From NCBI RefSeq assembly GCF_028657195.3, contig NZ_JANCPR020000041.1, forward strand, positions 19,648 through 83,647: a stretch of 64,000 nucleotides of DNA, read 5' to 3'. Position numbers and translations under genes: made by a program. The notes below the pieces were generated by a model. That model was not told where the DNA came from, searched no databases, and saw only the letters and a program-made list of their open reading frames with translations. This stretch comes from Streptomyces iconiensis (lineage in GTDB: Bacteria; Actinomycetota; Actinomycetes; Streptomycetales; Streptomycetaceae). Shown here in pieces: positions 7,914 through 16,711 of this stretch. The first letter of the stretch is position 1, and every line of letters begins with the position of its first letter.

Positions 7914-9635
7914 TCAGCGCCCCCACCGGGACGGGACCGGAAGTTCGAGGAAGCCCTCGGCCCGTGCGCAGGCGAGGCCGATCCTGGGCAGTTCGCTGCT
8001 CTTGGCGAACAGGACGAAGCGCGGCTCCCACACCGGCCGGTACTTGGCGTTGGCGCGGTAGAGGGACTCGATCTGCCACCAGCGCGAGAAGAAGGCGAGC
8101 AGCGAGCGCCACAGCCGCAGTACGGGCCCGGCGCCCAGCCGCGCGCCGCGTTCGAAGACGGAGCGGAACATCGCGAAGTTCAGCGAGATACGGGTGGTGT
8201 CGACCTCACACGCGCGCTGGATCAGCTCCAGCACACAGAACTCCATCAGCCCGTTCTCCGCCTCGCGGTCCCGCCGCATCAGGTCGAGCGAGAGCCCGTG
8301 CCTGCCCCATGGCACGAACGACAGCAGCGCGCGCAGGGTGCCTTCGGAGTCCCGGCACTCCACCATCACGCACTGTCCGTCGGAGGGGTCGCCGAGGCGG
8401 CCGAGCGCCATGGAGAAGCCGCGCTCGGACGTGCTGTCACGCCACTGGTCGGCATGGCGCGTCAGGTCGGTCATCTCGGCCGCCGGAATGTCCGCGTGCC
8501 GCCTGATCCTGGCGGTGTAGCCGGCGCGCAGCACCCTGTTGTACGCCTGCCGTACGTTCCGCATGGCGCGGCCCTCCAGGGTGAACTCGGCCGTCTCCAC
8601 GACCGCTTCGTCGCCGAGTTCGAGCGCGGACAGGCCGTGCCGGGTGTAGACGGTGCCCGCCGTCTCGCTCGCGCCGATGACGGCGGGCACCCACGCGTGG
8701 TCGGCGCACTCGGTGAGCCAGGCGTCGATGGCGCCCGGCCATGCCTCGGGGTCGCCGAGCGGGTCGGCCGAGGCGAGCGAGACGCCGCCGGCGACGCGGT
8801 AGGTCACGGCGGCCTTGCCCGAGGGCGACCAGATGACGCTCTTGTCGCGGCGCGTGGCGAAGTAGCCGAGCGAGTCGCGCTCACCGTGCCGGTCCAGCAG
8901 GGCGCGCAGCTGTTCTTCGTCCCGCGCGCCCATCGGTTCGGTCGCGCGCCGGGAGCGGAAGGCGGCCAGCAGGACGAGCAGGAGCAGCAGCGCGGCCATC
9001 ACGTTGATGAGGACGCCGACCCAGTCGGGGATGTCGACGCCCTCGACCCGGTCCCCTGTCCCGGCGATGAAGACGAGCCGCGCCACCGCGTACATCATCC
9101 GGCCGCCCAGGTCGGAGCGGTGTTCGGCGGGGGAGTGGTTGGTGACGGTGACCAGGAGGGTGGCGACGGCGGTCGCGAGGACGAGCCCGGCGAGCGCGAC
9201 GGCCAGCGCCAGCCGGGGGTTGGCGCGGTCGCCCTTGGCGTGGAAGGAGCGGCGCCCGGCCAGGAGCGCGGCGACGAACAGCGCGGTGAGCGCGTAGGAG
9301 AGCCAGTTGAAGGCGTGCGCGCGGAATTCGGGGAAGGCCGCCATCACGGCGGAGTAGAGCAGCAGGACGAGTACGCCGAGGCAGAGGTTGAGGATCCACG
9401 CTGCGCGCTTGCGGCGCCGCATGGTGACCGCGAGCACGGCGGCGAACAGCGCGCCCGTGAAGCCCGCTGCGACGAGGTGCGGGGTGAAGAAGTCGCCCGC
9501 GTTGTGCCGCTTCAGATCGCTCCCGAAGGAGACCGAGACGGCACCGAGCAGGTTGATGACGGTGGCCGCTCGCAGATACCAGACGGCGAAGGCCGCGGCG
9601 TGACTGCGGAGGCTGCGGTGCGCCGAGTCGGGCAT
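7914..9635 (-). CDS. membrane protein with MprF-type (DUF2156) aminoacyltransferase domain
   Basis: A 573-residue protein. The first 230 or so residues hold about six to seven hydrophobic helices; the remainder is a cytosolic DUF2156 domain with two GNAT-like halves, including the family segments SLDLMRRD and GLMEFCVLELIQ. Relatives (MprF, LysX) transfer amino acids from tRNA to phosphatidylglycerol and protect against cationic peptides. I prefer the start giving MPDSAHRS because GGGAG lies 6 bases upstream; an ATG four codons earlier has no such site. It sits among cobalamin genes with no evident functional link. The frame stays coding-like after its stop codon. Confidence 0.85.
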   Translation of the reverse strand: MPDSAHRSLRSHAAAFAVWYLRAATVINLLGAVSVSFGSDLKRHNAGDFFTPHLVAAGFTGALFAAVLAVTMRRRKRAAWILNLCLGVLVLLLYSAVMAAFPEFRAHAFNWLSYALTALFVAALLAGRRSFHAKGDRANPRLALAVALAGLVLATAVATLLVTVTNHSPAEHRSDLGGRMMYAVARLVFIAGTGDRVEGVDIPDWVGVLINVMAALLLLLVLLAAFRSRRATEPMGARDEEQLRALLDRHGERDSLGYFATRRDKSVIWSPSGKAAVTYRVAGGVSLASADPLGDPEAWPGAIDAWLTECADHAWVPAVIGASETAGTVYTRHGLSALELGDEAVVETAEFTLEGRAMRNVRQAYNRVLRAGYTARIRRHADIPAAEMTDLTRHADQWRDSTSERGFSMALGRLGDPSDGQCVMVECRDSEGTLRALLSFVPWGRHGLSLDLMRRDREAENGLMEFCVLELIQRACEVDTTRISLNFAMFRSVFERGARLGAGPVLRLWRSLLAFFSRWWQIESLYRANAKYRPVWEPRFVLFAKSSELPRIGLACARAEGFLELPVPSRWGR

Positions 9636-9661
9636 ATGCTCTCCCATATGGTGAGCATATG
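9633..9661. promoter_or_regulatory. inverted repeat with three CATATG boxes
   Basis: CATATGCTC (9633-9641) and GAGCATATG (9653-9661) form a 9-bp inverted repeat, with another CATATG at 9645-9650 near its centre. It spans the start of the lysyltransferase-like gene. It may be an operator for that gene or a structure in a short leader. Confidence 0.4.
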
Positions 9662-9727
9662 TGGCATGTACGGCGAATCAGACAGCGGGTGTCCGAGCAC
9701 CGCAGGGCAGGACGCTCAGCGGGCGCC

Positions 9728-10849
9728 TCAGGTTGCGTCCGCGAGTCCCTGCGCCGTGCCCTCCGTTTCCCCGTCCGGCTCCGTACTCGCCAACTCCGGC
9801 TCCCGCACGGGGAGTTCGGCCGCCAGTGCGGCAGCGGCGCGCACGAGGGGCAGCGCCAGCAGCGCGCCCGTACCGCCGCCGACCGCGATGCCCTGGTCCA
9901 TCAGCGGGTCGAGCGCCATCCGGTCCAGCGCCTTGGCCTGAGCCGGCTCGCTCGTCGCGTGCCCCGCGAGCCACCAGTCCGGGGCGCGGAACGCCACCCG
10001 CTGTCCCACCAGCGCGCACGCCGCCGACACCACACCGTCCAGGATCACCGGGGTGTGCCGCACGGCCGACTGCAGCAAGAAGCCCGTCATCGCGGTCAGG
10101 TCGGCCCCGCCCACGGTCGCCAGCAGCTCCAACTGGTCGCCCAGCACAGGGCGTGCGCGGCGCAGCCCGTCCCGGATCGCCGCGCACTTGCGCATCCACG
10201 CGAGATCGTCGATGTGCCCGCCGCCCCTGCCGGTGACCACCGAGGCGTCGGTGCCGCACAGCGCGGCGATCAGGGTGCCGGCCGCCGTCGTGCCGCCGAC
10301 GCTCAGATCGCCGAGCACCACGAGGTCCGTGCCCGCGTCGGCCTCCTCGTCCGCGACGGCCATGCCGGCCCGGAAAGCCTCGACGGCCTCGGCCTTCGTC
10401 AGCGTGTCCTCGGTGTCCAGCCGGCCGGACGAGCGCCGCACCCGGTGCCGCGTCACCTCGGCGGGCAGCTCACCCGGATCGCAGTCCAGCGACATGTCGA
10501 CGATCCGCACGGGTACCTCGAACCTGCGCGCGAGCACAGCGGCGGGCGAGGCCCCGTCCAGCGCTTCCCGTACGAGCGTGAGCGCACCGCCCGCAGGACG
10601 GGTCGAGACATCGAGCCCGGCGACACCGTGATCGCCGGCGAAGACCACCAGCCGCGGGTTCGCCACCGGCTCGACCGGCACCCGCGACTGCGCCGAACTG
10701 AGCCATTCCCCCAACTCGTCCACGCGCCCCAGCGCCTGCGCGGGCAACCCCGTCAGAGTCCGCCGCTCCTCGGCCTCGCGCCGCAGACTCCCGCTGGGCC
10801 GCTCGATGAGATCGGAGAAGTCATCCAGGTCCAGATCAAGCTCGCTCAT
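9728..10849 (-). CDS. cobT: nicotinate-nucleotide--dimethylbenzimidazole phosphoribosyltransferase
   Basis: A 373-residue cytosolic enzyme that makes alpha-ribazole phosphate, the lower-ligand nucleotide of cobalamin. Typical CobT segments are visible: VVFAGDHGVAGLDVS, VLGDLSVGGTTAAGTLIAAL, and C-terminal GGGTGALLALPLVRAAA near the active-site loop. Its product passes to CobS, encoded nearby. It lies 33 bases downstream of the cobU fusion on the same strand, so co-transcription is likely. Confidence 0.95.
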   Translation of the reverse strand: MSELDLDLDDFSDLIERPSGSLRREAEERRTLTGLPAQALGRVDELGEWLSSAQSRVPVEPVANPRLVVFAGDHGVAGLDVSTRPAGGALTLVREALDGASPAAVLARRFEVPVRIVDMSLDCDPGELPAEVTRHRVRRSSGRLDTEDTLTKAEAVEAFRAGMAVADEEADAGTDLVVLGDLSVGGTTAAGTLIAALCGTDASVVTGRGGGHIDDLAWMRKCAAIRDGLRRARPVLGDQLELLATVGGADLTAMTGFLLQSAVRHTPVILDGVVSAACALVGQRVAFRAPDWWLAGHATSEPAQAKALDRMALDPLMDQGIAVGGGTGALLALPLVRAAAALAAELPVREPELASTEPDGETEGTAQGLADAT

Positions 10850-10882
10850 GCTGGCGAAGCGTACGTGACCGAGCCGGAGCCC

Positions 10883-12139
10883 TCACCTCAGTGGGCGGGG
10901 TACGCCCGCGACGGTGAGCAGCACGTGCTCGCACTCGGCCGCGAACGAGGCGTTCAGACGGCCGAGTTCGTCGCGGAAGCGCCGGCCCGCCGGGGTGGCG
11001 GGCACGACGCCCGAGCCCACCTCGTTGCTCACCGCCACCACATGCCGCCGCGTCTCCCGTACGGCACCGACCAGCGCGGCGACGCGCTCGGCCAGCGCGG
11101 CCGAACCGTGGTCGGCCCACAGGCTGTCGTCCCACGCCTGCACCTCGTCCATGGCGTGCGTCAGCCACAGCGACAGGCAGTCGATCAGCAGTGGCGGCCC
11201 CTCGGCGGCCAGCAGCGGCACGAGGTCGCGTGTCTCCTCCGTGCGCCAGGAAGCCGGTCGCCGTTCCCGGTGTTCGGCCACCCGTGCCCCCCACTCGGTG
11301 TCGCCGTCGCGGCTCCCGCTCGTCGCCACGTACACCACGCCGGGGAACGGGGCGAGCCGCCGCTCCGCCTCGACCGACTTGCCCGAACGCGCTCCTCCCA
11401 GCACCAGCGTCCTGCGCGGGATGTCCGGTACGGAGTGGTACTCGCCGACCCTCAGCGTCGTCCCGTCCGGCACGGCACGCGCACCGGCCGAAGCGAGCCT
11501 GCGGTGCAGTTCGGGCCCCGGCGGACCGTACGCGTGCGAGTGCCCGATGTGCACGGCCAGTACGTCCGTCGTCGCGCCGACGACACCGGCCGCACGCAGC
11601 CGCGCCAGCGCGTCGGGCCGTCCGAGCACGTCGAGCAGCACCATGTCGCACGACGGACTGTGCTCGCCGCGGTCCCCCTGGGCCCCGTCGGCCCCGCGCT
11701 CCCCGTACGGCCCCTCGCCGATCCCGGCGGGCGCCGCACCCGGCGGCAGATACATCAGCCGCTCACCGTCAGGGCCCGTCACCAGATACCCCGTGCCCGG
11801 CGAGTCCAGCGCCAGCGCCCGCACCCGGTGCCCGCTGATCAGGGCCAGCTCCTGCCGGTCGGGCACCCGCACCGGAGCGGGCAGCCCCGCTGGCACCTCC
11901 AGCGCCGGGCCGTCGTGCGGATGCGAGAGCAGCACCTGCCGTACGCCGCTGAGGGTCTGGCCCGCACGCGCGGCGGCGAACGCGGGCCCGGGGGTCAGGT
12001 CGAGCAGCACCGTGCCGTCGATCAGCAGCGCTGTCGCGGCCCGTGCCTCGTCACCTGTCGCGGCGGCGCAGCGCGCGCAGAGGCAGTCGGGACGGGGAAG
12101 GCCGGCGGGCTCGCCGGTGCCGAGCAGAGTGAGTTCCAC
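10883..12139 (-). CDS. cobU: MBL-fold domain fused to adenosylcobinamide kinase/guanylyltransferase
   Basis: A 418-residue fusion. Residues 1-220 resemble a metallo-beta-lactamase-fold (PhnP-like) domain, starting VELTLLGTGEPAGLPRPDC and containing QVLLSHPHDGPA and VLAVHIGHSHAYG. Residues about 240-418 are CobU, with the P-loop LGGARSGKS and LLIDCLSLWLTHAM; this part phosphorylates adenosylcobinamide and adds GMP. The fusion is a known arrangement in Streptomyces, but the role of the MBL part is not settled, and its metal motif looks reduced (SHPHDG rather than HxHxDH). I start at the GTG opening the MBL fold. It is divergent from the small gene at 12223. Confidence 0.88.
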   Translation of the reverse strand: MELTLLGTGEPAGLPRPDCLCARCAAATGDEARAATALLIDGTVLLDLTPGPAFAAARAGQTLSGVRQVLLSHPHDGPALEVPAGLPAPVRVPDRQELALISGHRVRALALDSPGTGYLVTGPDGERLMYLPPGAAPAGIGEGPYGERGADGAQGDRGEHSPSCDMVLLDVLGRPDALARLRAAGVVGATTDVLAVHIGHSHAYGPPGPELHRRLASAGARAVPDGTTLRVGEYHSVPDIPRRTLVLGGARSGKSVEAERRLAPFPGVVYVATSGSRDGDTEWGARVAEHRERRPASWRTEETRDLVPLLAAEGPPLLIDCLSLWLTHAMDEVQAWDDSLWADHGSAALAERVAALVGAVRETRRHVVAVSNEVGSGVVPATPAGRRFRDELGRLNASFAAECEHVLLTVAGVPRPLR

Positions 12140-12222
12140 AGGACGATCGTCTCGTGACCCGCCGCTCCCCGCGCACAGGGGACTACGCTTCCGGCAGCAA
12201 CAGGCGATCTCGGGAGGCACAG

Positions 12223-12444
12223 ATGGCGTGGACGTGGCGGTTCGAGAAGGCCGACGGCACGGAGACGGAACCAGCCGTCCAGCCGGAGGAGTTCCCCACC
12301 CAGGGGGACGCCGAGTCGTGGATCGGCGAGGTCTGGAAGGAGCTGCTCGACGGCGGCGCCGACCAGGTGACCCTTCTGGAGGACGACGCCGTCATCTACG
12401 GCCCCATGAGTCTCCACGCGAGCGAGACCCCGCCGGAGGACTGA
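12223..12444 (+). CDS. small conserved acidic protein, unknown function
   Basis: A 73-residue acidic protein starting MAWTWRFEKADG, with no signal peptide or membrane helix. GGGAGG lies five bases before the ATG. Codon use is typical of the neighbours. I do not recognise a functional family; similar short proteins are common in Streptomyces. It is divergent from the cobU fusion and convergent with the ABC exporter. Confidence 0.75.
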   Translation: MAWTWRFEKADGTETEPAVQPEEFPTQGDAESWIGEVWKELLDGGADQVTLLEDDAVIYGPMSLHASETPPED

Positions 12445-12450
12445 GCTTCA

Positions 12451-12480
12451 GGGGCGCCGGCCCCCGGGCCCGGCCGCCCC
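12451..12480. terminator. GC-rich hairpin between convergent genes
   Basis: GGGGCGCCGG (12451-12460) pairs with CCGGCCGCCCC (12470-12480) with one bulge, between the small plus-strand gene and the ABC exporter that ends from the other side. Confidence 0.5.
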
Positions 12481-12519
12481 TCGCCGGCGGTACTCCGGCC
12501 GTCCTCCGAACGCCGCGGG

Positions 12520-14304
12520 TCAGGAGCCGGCGGGCGACGTGAGCAGCTGCGTCGCCGCCAGCTCCCCGTACAGCGGGTCTCCCGCCACCAGCTCGTCGTG
12601 GGTGCCGGTGGCCCGCACGGTGCCCGCCTCCAGTACGACGATGCGGTCGGCCAGCGTCACGGTGGAGAGCCGGTGCGCGACCACCAGTACCGTCGTCGTC
12701 CGCGCCACCTCGGCGACCACCTCGCGCAGCGCCAGCTCGTTGGCCGCGTCGAGCTGGGAGGTCGCCTCGTCCAGGAGCAGCAGCCTGGGGCGGCGCAGCA
12801 GCGCCCGTGCGATGGCCACCCGCTGCCGTTCCCCGCCCGACAGCTTGCTGCCCCGGTGTCCCACCACGGTCTCCAGCCCGTCGGGCAGCCGTGCCACGAG
12901 CCCCGCGAGCCGGGTGCGCTCCAGCACCCCCGCGATCTCCTCGTCCCCGGCGTCCGGCGCCGCGAACAGCAGGTTCTCGCGCAGCGTGCCCGCGAGCACG
13001 GGCGCGTCCTGCTCGACGTAGCCGACCGAGCGCCGCAGCGCGTCCAGTGGCCACTCCCGTACGTCGACGCCGTCCACGAGCACCCTGCCGCCGTCGGGCT
13101 CGTAGAACCGTTCGATCATCGCGAAGACCGTGGTCTTGCCCGCGCCCGAGGGCCCGACGAACGCGGTCATGCCGCCGCCGGGAACGGTGAAGGAGACGCC
13201 GTGGTGCACGGTCGGCAGGCCCTCGGCGTACCGGAAGGAGACGTCCTCGAACTCCACGCTCGCCGGACCCCTGCCCTCTGGCGCGGCCCGCTCGTCCCCC
13301 ACGGGCTCGGTCTCCAGCAGCTCCGCCTCCCGGAGACGGGCCACGGCTGCGGCCCCCACCTGGTATTCGGACGCCGCTGAAACGAGCCGCGAGATCGGGT
13401 CGATCAGATAGAAGAGGGCCAGCAGGAAGGCGACCAGCGTCGCGATCGAGATGGCACCCGAGGCCACCCGGGCGCCGCCGACGCCCAGCACCGACAGGAA
13501 CGACACCTGTATGGACAGCCCGATCGAACTCGACGCCAGTGACTCCCACTTGGCGGCCCGCACCCCGTGCCGCCACGCCTCCAGTGAGGCCGCCTCGACC
13601 GCCGCCTCCTCGCGCTCCTCCGCGCCGGAAGCCTTGACCGTACGGAAAGCGCCGAACGTCCGCTCCAGCACGGCCGAGATCGCCCCCACCGACTCCTGCG
13701 CGCGCTTCGCCGCCTTCGCGATGTGCGGCAGCACGAAGCCGAGCGAGCCGCCGATCAGCGCGGTCACGCCCACGGTGACGGCGAGCAGCACGGGGTCGAG
13801 GAACGCCATCATCGCGAGCGTCGCCAGCAGGGTGAGCGCGCCGGTCGCCGCCGACACCAGGGAGTTGGTCGTCACCTGGCGCAGCAGTGTGGTGTCGGCG
13901 GTGACGCGGGACATCAGGTCGCCCGGCTGGGTGCGCTCGGCCGCCCCCAGCCGCAACCGCAGCAGCCGCGCGACGAGTTGGCGCCGCGCGGCGAAGACGA
14001 CGGACTCCGCTGTCCGCTGCAGCACATAGGCGCCCACCGACTCGATCGCGGTACCGGCCACCACCAGCGCCGTCAGCAGCACCAGCACGGAGCCGATCGC
14101 CTGCTCGTTCCCGAGCCTGTCGACCAGTTCCTTGGCGGCGAGCGGCTGCGCGAGCCCGGTCACGGAGCCGACCAGCGTCAGCATCCCGCCCAGCGCGATC
14201 AGCGCACGGCGCGGCCTGATGTGCGCGTACAGGGCCCGCCACGTCTCGCGGGCCGGGAGCTTCGTCTCAAGGGGTGCGCCGGAGGCGCCCGATTCACCGG
14301 ACAT
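12520..14304 (-). CDS. ABC exporter half-transporter (membrane domain plus ATPase)
   Basis: A 594-residue MsbA-like exporter. Residues 30-320 form the six-helix membrane domain; residues 345-590 form the ATPase with Walker A GPSGAGKTT, signature LSGGERQRVAIARALL, Walker B LLLLDEATSQLD and the H-loop AHRLST. One chain carries both domains, so it should work as a homodimer. The substrate cannot be inferred. It lies 45 bases downstream of the methyltransferase gene on the same strand and may share its transcript. Confidence 0.92.
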   Translation of the reverse strand: MSGESGASGAPLETKLPARETWRALYAHIRPRRALIALGGMLTLVGSVTGLAQPLAAKELVDRLGNEQAIGSVLVLLTALVVAGTAIESVGAYVLQRTAESVVFAARRQLVARLLRLRLGAAERTQPGDLMSRVTADTTLLRQVTTNSLVSAATGALTLLATLAMMAFLDPVLLAVTVGVTALIGGSLGFVLPHIAKAAKRAQESVGAISAVLERTFGAFRTVKASGAEEREEAAVEAASLEAWRHGVRAAKWESLASSSIGLSIQVSFLSVLGVGGARVASGAISIATLVAFLLALFYLIDPISRLVSAASEYQVGAAAVARLREAELLETEPVGDERAAPEGRGPASVEFEDVSFRYAEGLPTVHHGVSFTVPGGGMTAFVGPSGAGKTTVFAMIERFYEPDGGRVLVDGVDVREWPLDALRRSVGYVEQDAPVLAGTLRENLLFAAPDAGDEEIAGVLERTRLAGLVARLPDGLETVVGHRGSKLSGGERQRVAIARALLRRPRLLLLDEATSQLDAANELALREVVAEVARTTTVLVVAHRLSTVTLADRIVVLEAGTVRATGTHDELVAGDPLYGELAATQLLTSPAGS

Positions 14305-14349
14305 ACGGAGAGGGACGCCGTGGCGCCCCTTTCGCCTGGCAGGGCACGT

Positions 14350-15033
14350 TCAGCCCCGTACGCCGCACAGGTGCAGCGAGGTGGCCACGGCGCGGTACGG
14401 GTCCACGCGGGCGGCCCGCTCCTCGGCGTCGAGCGCCGCCTCCTCGGCGGGCGCGTCGTCGGCGCAGAAGACCCCGACGCCGTACCACCGCTCCAGCGGT
14501 GCGCCGATACGGGTGAGCAGCGAGGTCAGCGGGTCGAGCCGCAGGGTGCGGTCGCTGTCCTCCGAGGCGGCCAGCGCGGCCAGCGTCGCCTCCCAGTCGG
14601 CGGCACGGCCGGCGCGCATCGCGCGGGCCGCGACGTTGGGGATCACCAGCGAGAGCAGCCCGCCGGCGTCGAGCACGCGGGCGAGCCCGGCGAGGGTGCT
14701 CTCGGGGTCACGTGACTCGGAGAGCACGCTGTGGCACAGCACGACATCGAAGGTGCCGGGCAGGAAGTGTGCCCCTGTGTCCTGGCCGTCGCCCGGCACG
14801 ATGCGGAACCGCTCGCGTATGCCCTCGGGCTCCTGCTCCAGCGCCCCGCGCACCACGTCCAGCAGCGCGGGGTCGGACTCAAGGCCCGTCACCTGGTGCC
14901 CGGCACGTACCAGGCGCAGCGCCTGGTTGCCCTCGCCCAGGCCGATGTCGAGCACCCTGAGCCGCCGCCCCACCTCGAACTGCGCGGCGATGGCCTCATC
15001 GAGCTGGCGGGCGACCAGCTCCTGCCGGATCAG
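14350..15033 (-). CDS. class I SAM-dependent methyltransferase
   Basis: A Rossmann-fold methyltransferase with motif I LRVLDIGLGEGNQALRL, an acidic loop VTGLESD and motif IV-like FDVVLCHSVL. The substrate is unknown. The start is uncertain: the homologous region begins around ALIRQELVARQLD, yet no ATG, GTG or TTG lies in frame just before it. I placed the start at a CTG that overlaps the TGA of the upstream DUF3043 gene (CTGA), which gives 227 residues. The open frame continues upstream only as Arg/Ala-rich sequence antagonistic to the DUF3043 frame, so a longer start looks unlikely. Confidence 0.75.
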   Translation of the reverse strand: MIRQELVARQLDEAIAAQFEVGRRLRVLDIGLGEGNQALRLVRAGHQVTGLESDPALLDVVRGALEQEPEGIRERFRIVPGDGQDTGAHFLPGTFDVVLCHSVLSESRDPESTLAGLARVLDAGGLLSLVIPNVAARAMRAGRAADWEATLAALAASEDSDRTLRLDPLTSLLTRIGAPLERWYGVGVFCADDAPAEEAALDAEERAARVDPYRAVATSLHLCGVRG

Positions 15034-15626
15034 GGCTTCTCGCCGCGTGCGACCTGCGGCTTCGGCAGGCGCATACGGCGCATCTGAAGGGTGCGCATCA
15101 GCGCGTAGGCGACGGCGCCGCGCTTGGGCTCGTCGGGGTAGCGCTCGCGGATCTTCTTCTTGAGCCGGACGGACAGGACCACCGAGTCGATCACGATCAG
15201 CACGATCAGCAGCAGCCACAGGAGCATGACGTAGGACTGGAAGGCACCGGCGTTGATCATGCTCAGAACGAGGATGATGATGGCCATGGGCAGGAAGAAC
15301 TCGGCCACGCTCCACTTCGCATCCACGAAGTCGCGCGCCAGGCGCCGCACGGGCCCCTTGTCGCGTGCAGGCAGATAGCGCTCGTCGCCGCTGGCCAGCG
15401 CCTCGCGCTGCCTGGCCATGTCGGCTCGGCGCGCTTCCTTCTGGCGCCTGGCCGCGTCCTTGCGGCTGGTCGGCGTCGTGGAGAGCGTGCGGCGTGGTCC
15501 CTGCGCTTCGCTGCGCTTGGGGGTAGGTCGGCCCTTGGGGGCCTCAGGGTCGCGGGTCTCTTTGGGCTCGGCCGCGCTCACCTGGTGGGTTGCGGCCTGC
15601 CCTTCTTTCGAACGGCTTCGGAACAC
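15030..15626 (-). CDS. DUF3043 membrane protein
   Basis: A 198-residue protein typical of DUF3043. A charged N-terminal half rich in Lys/Arg/Glu (residues 1-105) precedes two close hydrophobic helices (about 112-130 and 135-155) and a basic C-terminal tail. The start is GTG with GAGGAC just upstream. It is translationally coupled to the methyltransferase and divergent from pspA. The function of the family is not known. Confidence 0.85.
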   Translation of the reverse strand: MFRSRSKEGQAATHQVSAAEPKETRDPEAPKGRPTPKRSEAQGPRRTLSTTPTSRKDAARRQKEARRADMARQREALASGDERYLPARDKGPVRRLARDFVDAKWSVAEFFLPMAIIILVLSMINAGAFQSYVMLLWLLLIVLIVIDSVVLSVRLKKKIRERYPDEPKRGAVAYALMRTLQMRRMRLPKPQVARGEKP

Positions 15627-15791
15627 GTCCTCAAGAGTACGGTGTGGTGGAGAGTAGGCCGCAGCCCCGTGGGGAACGATCCGGCAACGCCGGTCCTCAC
15701 TGGCGAGACGCGCCTACTCCCTGCGCCGGAGAGAGCACGGACCTGATCGTCCTCACGGATGAGCGCATCCGCGCTTGAACGGTGCGGTAAT

Positions 15792-15818
15792 GGAACAAGG
15801 CCCCGTACTCTGGGGTCT
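15792..15818 (+). promoter_or_regulatory. candidate ECF (SigE-type) promoter of pspA
   Basis: GGAAC (15792-15796) is followed 17 bases later by GGTCT (15814-15818). This matches the GGAAC / GTC pattern of SigE-type cell-envelope stress promoters in Streptomyces and lies 50 bases before pspA. Inferred from consensus. Confidence 0.45.
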
Positions 15819-15868
15819 GTAGATGTGCCGAGGGCTTGAGTCCGTTACGAAGGGGGCGCGCGAGGCCC

Positions 15869-16681
15869 ATGAGCGGTGTCATGAAGCGTATGGGAATGCT
15901 CTTCCGCGCGAAGGCCAACAAGGCCCTGGACCGGGCTGAGGACCCGCGCGAAACACTTGACTACTCCTACCAAAAGCAGTTGGAACTGTTGCAGAAGGTG
16001 CGCAGGGGTGTGGCCGATGTCGCCACGTCCCGAAAGCGCCTCGAACTGCAGATGACCCAGCTCCAGGGGCAGTCGACCAAGCTGGAGGACCAGGGCAAGA
16101 AGGCCCTGGCGCTGGGCCGTGAGGATCTGGCGCGCGAGGCACTCTCGCGCAGGGCGGCTCTCCAGCAGCAGGTCACCGACCTGGAGGGGCAGCACCAGAC
16201 GCTCCAGGGCGAGGAGGAGAAGCTGACCCTTGCGGCTCAGCGACTCCAGGCCAAGGTGGACGCCTTCCGTACCAAGAAGGAGACCATCAAGGCCACGTAC
16301 ACGGCGGCCCAGGCCCAGACCAGGATCGGGGAGGCGTTCTCCGGCATCTCCGAGGAGATGGGCGATGTCGGCATGGCCATCCAGCGGGCCGAGGACAAGA
16401 CGGCGCAGCTCCAGGCGCGCTCCGGCGCGATCGACGAGCTGCTCGCCTCGGGCGCGCTCGACGACCAGTCGGGCATGGCCAAGGACGACATCACGGCCGA
16501 ACTGGACCGCCTCTCCGGCGGCACCGACGTCGAGCTGGAGCTCCAGCGGATGAAGGCCGAGCTGGCCGGAGGCAGCAGCGGTGGCGGGCAGCAGGCCATC
16601 GAGGGTGGGGACGAGCAGGGCCAGACGGGCCAGTCCGGGGCACAGCAGCCGCAGGACACGCCTAAGTTCGACAAGCAGTGA
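15869..16681 (+). CDS. pspA: phage shock protein A (PspA/IM30/Vipp1 family)
   Basis: A 270-residue, almost wholly helical coiled-coil protein. It begins MSGVMKRMGMLFRAKANKAL, the amphipathic helix plus NKALDRAEDP motif of the family, and ends in a Gly/Gln-rich tail from about residue 235. PspA binds damaged membranes and helps maintain the proton gradient. I start at the ATG with GAGG close upstream, which conserves the usual MSGV N-terminus. The partner PspAA follows 30 bases later, and a two-component system follows that. Confidence 0.95.
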   Translation: MSGVMKRMGMLFRAKANKALDRAEDPRETLDYSYQKQLELLQKVRRGVADVATSRKRLELQMTQLQGQSTKLEDQGKKALALGREDLAREALSRRAALQQQVTDLEGQHQTLQGEEEKLTLAAQRLQAKVDAFRTKKETIKATYTAAQAQTRIGEAFSGISEEMGDVGMAIQRAEDKTAQLQARSGAIDELLASGALDDQSGMAKDDITAELDRLSGGTDVELELQRMKAELAGGSSGGGQQAIEGGDEQGQTGQSGAQQPQDTPKFDKQ

Positions 16682-16711
16682 CCCGCGGCCCCGGTCCCGA
16701 AGGAGAGCGAC

